Source of the DNA: Methanobacteriota archaeon
GTDB lineage: Archaea > Thermoplasmatota > Thermoplasmata > RBG-16-68-12
Reading direction: 5' to 3'
Assembly: GCA_005879045.1 (NCBI GenBank)
Contig: VBLV01000078.1
Coordinates: 1-5,077, forward strand
DNA: 5,077 nucleotides
The notes under the pieces are model-generated. The model was not told the DNA's origin and did not search any database. It saw only the letters and a program-made list of their open reading frames with translations. Made by a program: the position numbers and the translations under genes. Positions 1 through 5,077 of this stretch are shown here, one piece after another; positions within the stretch are counted from its first letter, which is position 1; the number at the start of each line of letters is the position of its first letter.

Positions 1-755
1 ATCTGCTGGAACACGAACGCCGACAGGATCACCATCGCGATCGAAAAGACGATGAGGACCCCCGCCGCCGCTCCCGCGCTGAGGTCGGTCACGTAATCCT
101 TGAGCGGGCCGATCGCAACGACGTCCTTCAGGATCGTCTGCAAGTAGTGGATCACGCTGAGCTTCCGCACGTCTCCGGGGATCGAGCCGACGCCCGATTC
201 CCAAACGAAGCCGATCAGCAAGCCGACCGCCAGCGGCCGCCGGACCATAACGGAGATGAACAGGAACAGCGCGCCGTAGGCAGCCGTGCCAAGAATCGTC
301 GTGGCCAGGAAACCCCAGAGCACGTCGGCGTCCGCAGTGAATCCAAGGCCTCTGTAAGCCTCCGTCACACCATAGGCAAGGACGACCGGTGGCACAAGAA
401 GAGGCAAGACCGCGATCAGGTAGCCGACGTACTTGTAGGCCACCAGGGCGGGCTTCGAAATCGGACGCGTCAGGAGGAACGGAAGCGTGTTGTCGTCAAT
501 CTCCTCGCGGATCAGCGCCGTCGCATTCACCAAAGTGACGAAGATTAGGACGACTTGGAGGTACAGCGGGACCATGAAGCGCTGGAACAGGATGATGTCG
601 AACGACTCGATGCGGGCGCCGGCCAGGGAGAGCGTCAAGATGAGCGGGAAGGCCGCGAGGAGGGCGGTCGCGATGACGCGGCGCGTCCCCAGGAGGTACC
701 GGAGGGTCAGGCTCGTGACGACCCACGCCTTCCGGAAGGATTCCGTCCACTCCAT
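1..755 (-). CDS. ABC-2 type transporter permease B (C-terminus beyond window edge)
   Basis: This is the membrane subunit of an ABC-2 type exporter and is expected to pair with the ATPase encoded just upstream (760-1680). I translated it by hand from the ATG at 753-755; it stays open for 251 codons to the window edge. The hydrophobic profile suggests six membrane segments, at about residues 26-46, 60-84, 107-130, 146-170, 174-190 and 228-250. Between the second and third lies the family hallmark, REEIDDNTLPFLLTRPISKP (residues 83-102), a cytoplasmic stretch also seen in permease A as ADDMQSMAFTLYLSRPIT. A later WESGVGSIPG stretch (185-194) is also typical of this permease group. The start is supported by GGTGATC ending 2 bases before the ATG, and only 4 bases separate it from the ATPase stop. 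Permeases of this type run to about 260-280 residues, so probably only the last few residues are missing. The substrate is unknown. Confidence 0.9.
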   Translation of the reverse strand, partial: MEWTESFRKAWVVTSLTLRYLLGTRRVIATALLAAFPLILTLSLAGARIESFDIILFQRFMVPLYLQVVLIFVTLVNATALIREEIDDNTLPFLLTRPISKPALVAYKYVGYLIAVLPLLVPPVVLAYGVTEAYRGLGFTADADVLWGFLATTILGTAAYGALFLFISVMVRRPLAVGLLIGFVWESGVGSIPGDVRKLSVIHYLQTILKDVVAIGPLKDYVTDLSAGAAAGVLIVFSIAMVILSAFVFQQ

Positions 756-757
756 TC

Positions 758-764
758 GATCACC
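758..764 (-). promoter_or_regulatory. Shine-Dalgarno site of permease B, overlapping the ATPase B stop codon
   Basis: GGTGATC is a perfect complement to the conserved GAUCACC near the 16S rRNA 3' end. Its central TGA is also the stop codon of ATPase B (760-762), so termination of one gene occurs on the ribosome binding site of the next. This fixes the ATG at 755 as the start of permease B. Confidence 0.7.
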
Positions 765-1680
765 CGACGAGATACCGGAACACCGCGTCGAGACTGTCAT
801 CCGGACTCTCGAGCCCTTGGACCTCGAGCTTCGTGTCCGCGACGATCTGAGGGAGCTCTCGGTAGAACGCGTCCGGCTTTCGGGTGCGCACGAGCAGCAT
901 ATCGGCCGACGGGAATTCGAAGGAGACGACGTGATCCATCCGGGCGAGGGCCTGGGCAAGTTGCCGCGGTTTCGACGTCTCGATTCGCACGGCATGCGGG
1001 TGTTCGTCGATGAGCGCGCGAATCGCGTGGATGTCGCCCGCCGCAATCGCTTTCCCGTTGTGAATCAACACGATGTTGTTCGTGACGCGCTCGATCTCAT
1101 AGAGGACGTGGGTCGACATGACCACGTGGCCGCCGTCGCGGGCGAAGTCGGAGATCGTCCGCAGGATGTGGACTCGTCCTGCGGGGTCCGCCCCGGAGAG
1201 AGGCTCGTCGAGGATCAGGATCTCCGGGTGGTGGGCGAGGGCCTGTGCAAGTTTCGCGCGCTGGCGCATCCCGCGACTGTATCCGCGGGTGGGTCGGTGC
1301 GCCGCACTAGAGAGGCCGACGACCTTCAGGGCCGCCGTGGCCTCCTGGCGGGCCTTCGCCGGAGGCATCCCATCGAGCCGCAACAGGGTCTCGACGAATT
1401 GCTGTCCCGTCAGCCATCCGTAGAGCTGATTCTGTTCCGGACAGTAGCCGAGACGCCGCTTAAGGGAGACGTTGTTCCACGGGTCCTCGCCGAGCAGCGT
1501 GATCTTGCCTTGGTCCGAATGGAGTTGCCCGATGAGGAGCTTGAACAACGTGGTCTTGCCCGCGCCGTTCGGCCCTACGAGGCCGGTGATCCCTTTGCCG
1601 AAGGAAGCGGTGAATGCGTTGAGGCCGAGCACCTCGCCGTACCACTTCGAGACGGCCGCTGCTTCCACGACGCCACTCAC
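760..1680 (-). CDS. ABC transporter ATP-binding protein B (ABC-2 exporter type)
   Basis: This 306-residue nucleotide-binding subunit should power export through an ABC-2 permease at the inner face of the membrane. Walker A is GPNGAGKT (residues 36-43). The Q-loop position carries glutamate (GYCPEQ, E82), as is common in NatA/CcmA/NosF-like ATPases. The signature is YSRGMRQR (134-141). Walker B is ILILDEP (154-160) with the catalytic E159. The D-loop reads SGADP (162-166), with alanine where leucine is usual. The H-loop histidine is H191. The last 80 or so residues form the accessory C-terminal domain common in this group. The start is a GTG whose bases overlap the permease A stop in a GTGA arrangement, with GAGGTGATC upstream. 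All hydrolysis residues are present, so the protein looks active. Lying between the two permease genes, it most likely serves permease B, but mixed dimers with ATPase A are possible. Confidence 0.95.
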   Translation of the reverse strand: MSGVVEAAAVSKWYGEVLGLNAFTASFGKGITGLVGPNGAGKTTLFKLLIGQLHSDQGKITLLGEDPWNNVSLKRRLGYCPEQNQLYGWLTGQQFVETLLRLDGMPPAKARQEATAALKVVGLSSAAHRPTRGYSRGMRQRAKLAQALAHHPEILILDEPLSGADPAGRVHILRTISDFARDGGHVVMSTHVLYEIERVTNNIVLIHNGKAIAAGDIHAIRALIDEHPHAVRIETSKPRQLAQALARMDHVVSFEFPSADMLLVRTRKPDAFYRELPQIVADTKLEVQGLESPDDSLDAVFRYLVG

Positions 1681-2513
1681 CCGGTGATCACCTCAACCGC
1701 TTTCATCCGAACGTACGTCAAGAGAGCCGCGAGAACCGTCACACCGAGCAGAATCGCGAGGGCTGCCGGCCAGTCGATTCCGGCGCCCGCGGCGCCGAAT
1801 CCGGCGCTCGCAACGGCCAGGTAGTCATTCCAGGGCGATGCGTACAGAATCGACGGATTCTGGATTTGATTGGCCAGGACCGTAGCCGGAAGCGTCAGCC
1901 CGAAATTCACGGCGAAGACGCCGGCCGCGGCGATCCCTTTTCGGCGGGTGAGGCTCGAAAGGAACAACGTGATGGCGGTGTAGAAGAGGGTGAGAAGTCC
2001 ACCGATTACCAGCGAGATGCCCATCGCTTCCACCGCGATCGTCCAGGAGACCAGGCGGAGCAGCGCGGCGACCAAGGCCGTCAGGAGGAGCGGCACGATC
2101 GTCACCATCGACACAAGGGGAGCGAGAATCGCCGCTTTCGCGAGAAGGTAATCCGTCTGGGTGATCGGCCGGCTCAAGTAGAGTGTGAAGGCCATCGATT
2201 GCATGTCGTCCGCGATGAGGCCCGCGCCGATGACAGCCGCCATCAAGGAGACGAAGAACAGGACGAACCCGTTCGATGCGGGCACGGCGAAGAAGCTGAG
2301 GTCGCTAGCCTGGCCCGGGATGAAAAGCGGCGCGAAGAACAGAAGGACGATCGACGTGATCGTCGTGAAGGCGGCCCCGATCGCGGTGACGACGATCGCC
2401 GCCGGACGCCGGAACTCTTTCTGGAGTCCGGTCGCGATGATGGCCCGGACCCGTTCCCGCCGGCCGAGGAGGGGGAGCTCGAGCCGCTTGTATGTCGGGA
2501 GAGAGATCGACAT
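1677..2513 (-). CDS. ABC-2 type transporter permease A
   Basis: This 278-residue membrane subunit belongs to the first ABC-2 exporter pair. A cytoplasmic N-terminus of about 35 residues, rich in Arg and Lys, precedes six predicted membrane segments at roughly 39-66, 80-101, 124-152, 157-186, 192-212 and 247-267. The conserved stretch after the second segment (residues 99-126) contains ADDMQSMAFTLYLSRPITQT. It matches the acidic-then-SRPI/TRPI pattern of permease B and of ABC-2 membrane proteins generally. A polar loop (213-246, with QIQNP and SPWNDY) lies between the fifth and sixth segments and may face outside. The ATG directly follows the TAG stop of ATPase A with no gap, and GAGGTG lies at a standard distance upstream. 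The last codons (EVITG) contain the ribosome binding site of ATPase B. The gene is complete; its substrate is unknown. Confidence 0.93.
   Translation of the reverse strand: MSISLPTYKRLELPLLGRRERVRAIIATGLQKEFRRPAAIVVTAIGAAFTTITSIVLLFFAPLFIPGQASDLSFFAVPASNGFVLFFVSLMAAVIGAGLIADDMQSMAFTLYLSRPITQTDYLLAKAAILAPLVSMVTIVPLLLTALVAALLRLVSWTIAVEAMGISLVIGGLLTLFYTAITLFLSSLTRRKGIAAAGVFAVNFGLTLPATVLANQIQNPSILYASPWNDYLAVASAGFGAAGAGIDWPAALAILLGVTVLAALLTYVRMKAVEVITG
1686..1694 (-). promoter_or_regulatory. Shine-Dalgarno site of ATPase B inside the permease A coding end
   Basis: GAGGTGATC is a nine-base perfect match to the anti-Shine-Dalgarno region. It lies 5 bases before the GTG start of ATPase B, counted from its end, and is made from the Glu-Val-Ile codons near the C-terminus of permease A. 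It supports the GTG at 1680 over the next in-frame GTG four codons later. The bases at 1683-1692 also form a perfect palindrome, GGTGATCACC. Confidence 0.7.
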
Positions 2514-3434
2514 CTATGCACCTCGCTTCTCCGTCCGGGCGACCAGCTCCAGGAACAGCTCCTCAAGGCTCCGGATCTCCTTGCCCATGTACCGGACCTC
2601 GGCTCCGAGTACCTTGGCGGTCTCGAAGACGGCGGACTCCAGTCCCGGCTTGCGGGCCACGTGCAATCCCGTGGCCCCCGCGTCCGCTTCGAAGCCCGCC
2701 TCCTTGAGCAGCCGCGCGAACGCAGCTTGGTCCCCGCGGACGTCGATGCGCAGGCGGTCCGTCGAGCCGGTCAGGAGGTGGCTGAGCTCACCGGCGGCGA
2801 TCTGATGGCCGCCGTCGAGGATCACCACGTACTTGCAGATCGTCTCGACGTCCGGGAGGAGGTGGCTCGACAGGAGCACGTTGCGGCCGGGCGACTTTGC
2901 GATCGTCCGCACGAGGTCGAGCATCTCCGTCCTGCCGCGCGGGTCCAAGCCGGTCGTGGGCTCGTCGAAGATGTACAGCTGCGGGTCGTGGACCATCGAT
3001 TGCGCGAGCTTGATCTTCTGTTTCATGCCGGTCGAGTACTCCGCGATCTTTCGGTACCGTTCCTCCTCGACGCCGACGAACTGAAGGACGTCGTGGGAAC
3101 GGCTCATCGCGGTGTCCCGGTCCAGTCCGCTGATCCGCCCCATGTACGAGACGAGTCCGACCCCGGTCATGTCGGGGACCAGGCAGTCGTGCTCCGGCAT
3201 GTACCCGATCCGCTCCCGTACCGGCACGCCGTCCCCGATGTCGCGTCCGAGGACCTTCGCGGTCCCGGCCGTGGGCTGCAACAAACTGAGGAGGAGCCGG
3301 AGGAACGTCGTCTTCCCGGCCCCGTTGGGTCCGACGAGCCCGATCGCGCCGTCCGGGATCTTGACCGTGAGATCGTCCACCGCACGGACGTCGCCGAAGA
3401 CCTTCGTCAGCCCGGCAGTCTCAACGAGCACCAT
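2514..3434 (-). CDS. ABC transporter ATP-binding protein A (ABC-2 exporter type)
   Basis: This 306-residue nucleotide-binding subunit belongs to the first exporter pair and should energise permease A. Walker A is GPNGAGKT (residues 35-42). The Q-loop position is glutamate in GYMPEHD (E81), a variant usual in this group. The signature is YSTGMKQK (133-140). Walker B is LYIFDEP (153-159) with catalytic E158. The D-loop is canonical, TGLDP (161-165), and the H-loop histidine is H191. A C-terminal accessory domain of about 80 residues follows. The ATG lies 14 bases inside the end of the glycoprotein gene and has GGAGGG five bases upstream by core spacing, so translation is probably coupled to that gene. 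It has the same total length as ATPase B but differs clearly in sequence, consistent with an old duplication rather than a recent one. A NosF- or NatA-like role is a family analogy only; the substrate is unknown. Confidence 0.95.
   Translation of the reverse strand: MVLVETAGLTKVFGDVRAVDDLTVKIPDGAIGLVGPNGAGKTTFLRLLLSLLQPTAGTAKVLGRDIGDGVPVRERIGYMPEHDCLVPDMTGVGLVSYMGRISGLDRDTAMSRSHDVLQFVGVEEERYRKIAEYSTGMKQKIKLAQSMVHDPQLYIFDEPTTGLDPRGRTEMLDLVRTIAKSPGRNVLLSSHLLPDVETICKYVVILDGGHQIAAGELSHLLTGSTDRLRIDVRGDQAAFARLLKEAGFEADAGATGLHVARKPGLESAVFETAKVLGAEVRYMGKEIRSLEELFLELVARTEKRGA
2519..2524 (-). promoter_or_regulatory. Shine-Dalgarno site of permease A
   Basis: GAGGTG lies in the last codons of ATPase A, five bases before the permease A ATG. 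The stop TAG and start ATG are directly adjacent, so ribosomes finishing ATPase A could reinitiate at once. Confidence 0.65.
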
Positions 3435-4488
3435 GATTCCCTCCGTTTTCGTGGCTGTCCGCGGTGGGCGGATTGCGTGGCGAAGCGCGTCCTTGGATTC
3501 GAGCTTTGCGGCGCCGCCACCAGAGGAATGCCAGCAGGAGGGCGACTGCTACGGGCACCGCGACAATCAGCCCGATCTGAATCACGCTGAGGCCGGAGGG
3601 CGGACCCGCGCCGTACGAGTACGACCGAAGACGCATCTCCGCCGCGGGGGTGCCGTTCTGGTAGGCCACACGCTTCACGTAGAATCCGACGTCGTTCGAG
3701 AAGTATGCGGTCTCGTTGCCGCCACCCGAGAGACCCATGGGAATCCCCGGGAAATTGGTCAGCGTCTGATTGAGTTTGTATGCGGCGAAGGTGCCGCGTT
3801 CGACCGTTACGTTATCGCGGGCGAGTACCTCCCGACGCCACATCGTCGAGACATTCGTCTCGTTCTGCGAACTCATCGTCCGGCTGAGGACGCTGAACGT
3901 GGAGTTCACCTCGGCATGCGTCACCAATTGAGTCGTCGCATTCTGGCCGACATCGAGATCGAACGGCGGGACTGTCGCCACGGAGGTCGTCGCATTGAGG
4001 CGGAGGTCGGCGACGAGCGGCGTCGTTATGAAACCGAATGTGACATCGGCATGGTACGAGAACGTGCCACGGGACTCGATGGGGAGGTACGCCTGATCCT
4101 CCCAGAATTCGGTCGAGGACGTCGTGAAGCTCCCCTGGGCTACAGCGGTCCCCCCTCCGCCCGGAACCGAGAACGTCCCGTTCAGGAACCCTGTCGCCCG
4201 GCTATCGACGCGGATGGCAGAAATCGACGCATTCCCCGCGAGGACAGTGGCCGGTCCGATGACGTTGACGTACACGAACCCGACGAGCCCAAATTGAAAC
4301 GTCCCTTGGCTGGCGTTGAATCCCGGGAAGGTGCCCAGGGAGGCGTCGAGGACATAGACCCATTGATCGCCGGGCCCGTACGTCGGCTTGTGCAAGGCCG
4401 CTCGGGATGAAACGGAGGCCGCCCAGACCGCCGCGGCTAGCACGAACAGGACGACGATGCTCGAAACGCCACGACTCAGCCGAGTCAC
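3421..4488 (-). CDS. secreted, C-terminally anchored, sequon-rich surface protein of unknown function
   Basis: I do not recognise a named family. The 355-residue protein has an N-terminal hydrophobic signal (residues 9-24, then Ala/Ser-rich), a long polar ectodomain, one membrane segment (about 303-323), and a basic stop-transfer RRRK (325-328) with a 30-residue cytoplasmic tail. It should therefore sit outside the cell, anchored by its C-terminus. The ectodomain holds 12 N-glycosylation sequons, at N58, 86, 103, 165, 183, 195, 209, 212, 226, 240, 258 and 278. There is no cysteine and no lipobox. Alternating polar and hydrophobic residues suggest mainly beta structure. The opening GPGDQWVY (38-45) and the late GTFAAYKL (232-239) plus YFSNDVGFYVKR (262-273) resemble secreted beta-sheet proteins with LolA- or DUF3108-like folds, a weak inference. 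As first gene of the operon, overlapping ATPase A by 14 bases, it is probably the extracytoplasmic partner of the exporters. The start is GTG, with GGAAGGA upstream. Confidence 0.85.
   Translation of the reverse strand: MTRLSRGVSSIVVLFVLAAAVWAASVSSRAALHKPTYGPGDQWVYVLDASLGTFPGFNASQGTFQFGLVGFVYVNVIGPATVLAGNASISAIRVDSRATGFLNGTFSVPGGGGTAVAQGSFTTSSTEFWEDQAYLPIESRGTFSYHADVTFGFITTPLVADLRLNATTSVATVPPFDLDVGQNATTQLVTHAEVNSTFSVLSRTMSSQNETNVSTMWRREVLARDNVTVERGTFAAYKLNQTLTNFPGIPMGLSGGGNETAYFSNDVGFYVKRVAYQNGTPAAEMRLRSYSYGAGPPSGLSVIQIGLIVAVPVAVALLLAFLWWRRRKARIQGRASPRNPPTADSHENGGNHGAR
3439..3444 (-). promoter_or_regulatory. Shine-Dalgarno site of ATPase A inside the glycoprotein gene end
   Basis: GGAGGG lies within the Gly-Gly codons of the glycoprotein's cytoplasmic tail and ends four bases before the ATPase A ATG. 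It fixes that start and implies coupling of the two genes. Confidence 0.65.
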
Positions 4489-4493
4489 CGCCG

Positions 4494-4500
4494 TCCTTCC
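4494..4500 (-). promoter_or_regulatory. probable Shine-Dalgarno site of the glycoprotein gene
   Basis: GGAAGGA ends five bases before the GTG start. It is an imperfect match, weaker than the sites inside the operon, but it is purine-rich and well placed. If transcription begins about 25 bases past the TATA-like box, the site lies at the very beginning of a short leader. Confidence 0.45.
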
Positions 4501-4520
4501 GGCGTGCCGATAGGACCCCT

Positions 4521-4536
4521 TTGATAAAGCGTTTGC
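4521..4536 (-). promoter_or_regulatory. candidate archaeal BRE/TATA promoter of the glycoprotein-ABC operon
   Basis: Read on the minus strand, a purine/A-rich BRE-like CAAACG (4530-4535) is followed by CTTTATCA (4522-4529), an imperfect archaeal TATA box. It is an AT-rich patch in an otherwise GC-rich region and lies in the only intergenic gap of the window. The centre of the box is about 38 bases from the GTG start, which predicts a leader of roughly 10-15 bases. It matches the expected position for a promoter driving the five-gene operon, but the box is not perfect and no transcription data are available here. Confidence 0.45.
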
Positions 4537-4544
4537 CGGGGCAA
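4533..4544. repeat. short inverted repeat TTGCC-GG-GGCAA beside the promoter
   Basis: The arms TTGCC and GGCAA are perfectly complementary around a two-base centre. The repeat abuts and partly overlaps the BRE-like element, where an archaeal regulator could block or aid TFB/TBP binding. It also lies just after the acyl-CoA ligase gene, so a weak transcript-end hairpin is the alternative, although no T-tract follows. Five-base arms can arise by chance. Confidence 0.3.
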
Positions 4545-4566
4545 CCCGACGCGTCTACGAAGGAAG

Positions 4567-5077
4567 TCAGGGTACTGGCTCCTCTTTTGCGACTTCCCGG
4601 TCTCGCAGCTCGCGGCGCAGCACCTTGCCGACGAGGGACTTTGGCAGATTCGTCGCAAACTCGACCTGTTTCGGGACTTTGAAGGGTGCGAGGCGCTCTT
4701 TGCAAAATGCGATGATGTCCGCTTCGCTCGCAGTCGTTCCACCCTTGAGGACGACGAACGCCTTCACGCTCTCCCCGCGGTACGGGTCTGGGACGCCGAC
4801 CGCGGCGGCTTCGGCGACGGCGGGATGCGTGAAGAGGACCTCCTCGACCTCGCGCGGATAGACGTTGTACCCGGAGCAGAGGATGATGTCTTTCTTCCGG
4901 TCGACGATCGCGAAGTAGCCGTCCGCGTCCATCGTCGCGAGGTCGCCGGTCAGGAGCCATCCGTCCCGGAGGACTGCCGCAGTCTCTTCGGGTCGGTTCC
5001 AATAGCCCTTCATCACCTGAGGACCGCGAACCGCGAGTTCGCCGAGCCTGCCTCCCGGGACTTCCCGCGATGCGTCG
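4567..5077 (-). CDS. AMP-forming long-chain acyl-CoA ligase, C-terminal part
   Basis: The gene is cut by the right edge of the window; 169 residues and the TGA stop are visible, against a usual length near 500-570. The enzyme joins a carboxylic acid, probably a fatty acid, to CoA through an acyl-adenylate. Visible are [15 protein letters not shown] (12-26), TGD (43-45), the hinge motif [14 protein letters not shown] (52-65), [14 protein letters not shown] (68-81) and [10 protein letters not shown] (93-102). [14 protein letters not shown] (144-157) carries K151, the lysine that takes part in adenylation. The [11 protein letters not shown] form is typical of long-chain fatty acyl-CoA ligases (FadD-like). 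A GTG/ATG pair near 5011-5016 is internal, because the conserved reading continues upstream to the window edge. It ends 78 bases before the exporter operon on the same strand, so a functional link is uncertain. Confidence 0.93.
   Translation of the reverse strand, partial: DASREVPGGRLGELAVRGPQVMKGYWNRPEETAAVLRDGWLLTGDLATMDADGYFAIVDRKKDIILCSGYNVYPREVEEVLFTHPAVAEAAAVGVPDPYRGESVKAFVVLKGGTTASEADIIAFCKERLAPFKVPKQVEFATNLPKSLVGKVLRRELRDREVAKEEPVP

Noticed and set aside
147..548. Plus-strand open frame opposite permease B
   Set aside because: The minus strand here reads as a continuous ABC-2 permease with membrane segments and the family motif. The plus-strand product is charged and without recognisable features.
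760..3434. Recent duplication of the exporter pair
   Set aside because: The two ATPases share motifs and length but differ over most positions, and the permeases share little beyond the RPI region, so any duplication is old.
1866..3590. Long plus-strand open frame of 574 codons, and similar ones at 487-1824 and 3112-4410
   Set aside because: They lie antisense to well-supported ABC genes, are very rich in Arg, Asp and Glu without recognisable motifs, and arise from the GC-rich codon bias of the true minus-strand genes.
3421..4488. Lipoprotein reading for the surface protein
   Set aside because: There is no cysteine anywhere in the translated protein, so no lipobox. The C-terminal membrane segment with RRRK explains anchoring.
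4533..4566. Transcription terminator after the acyl-CoA ligase
   Set aside because: The inverted repeat has only five-base arms and is not followed by a T-tract on the minus strand. Its place beside a TATA-like box fits a regulatory role as well or better.
4202..5002. Minus-strand open frame of 266 codons spanning the ligase, the gap and the glycoprotein start
   Set aside because: It is out of frame with both genes, runs across the intergenic gap, and has an Arg/Pro/Gly-rich composition typical of a shadow frame.
5011..5016. GTG/ATG as the start of a short independent ligase-like protein
   Set aside because: The frame continues upstream with conserved ligase residues (GELAVRGPQ) to the window edge, so these codons are internal to a larger gene.

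Overview
The window suggests an archaeon, most plausibly a GC-rich member of the Thermoplasmatota or a relative. This is inferred from several features rather than from a marker gene. The only clear promoter-like element is an archaeal BRE/TATA-type box. The surface protein is packed with N-glycosylation sequons, has no lipobox and no cysteine, and carries a C-terminal membrane anchor. The ribosome binding sites (GGTGATC, GAGGTGATC) match the 16S 3' end. A high-GC bacterium is not formally excluded.

All six genes lie on the minus strand and coding density is very high, so read the map from right to left. (1) 4567-5077 is the C-terminal third of an AMP-forming long-chain acyl-CoA ligase, cut by the window edge. 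(2) 4489-4566 is a 78-base gap and the only real intergenic space. It holds a candidate promoter and a small inverted repeat. (3) 3421-4488 encodes a 355-residue secreted, membrane-anchored, probably heavily N-glycosylated protein of unknown function. (4) 2514-3434 and 1677-2513 form the first ABC-2 type exporter pair (ATPase A, permease A). (5) 760-1680 and 1-755 form the second pair (ATPase B, permease B, its C-terminus cut by the window edge).

The last five genes overlap or lie within 4 bases of each other. Each internal start has a good Shine-Dalgarno sequence buried in the end of the preceding gene. They therefore look like one translationally coupled operon of the form surface glycoprotein, ATPase, permease, ATPase, permease. 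Both ATPases keep Walker A, Walker B with its glutamate, and the H-loop histidine, so both should hydrolyse ATP. The likely product is one or two exporters working with a dedicated extracytoplasmic partner, loosely analogous to NosDFY-like or Lol-like arrangements. The substrate cannot be read from the sequence. No RNA genes, mobile elements or CRISPR arrays were seen. The most interesting point is the unidentified glycoprotein and its strict coupling to a doubled ABC-2 module.
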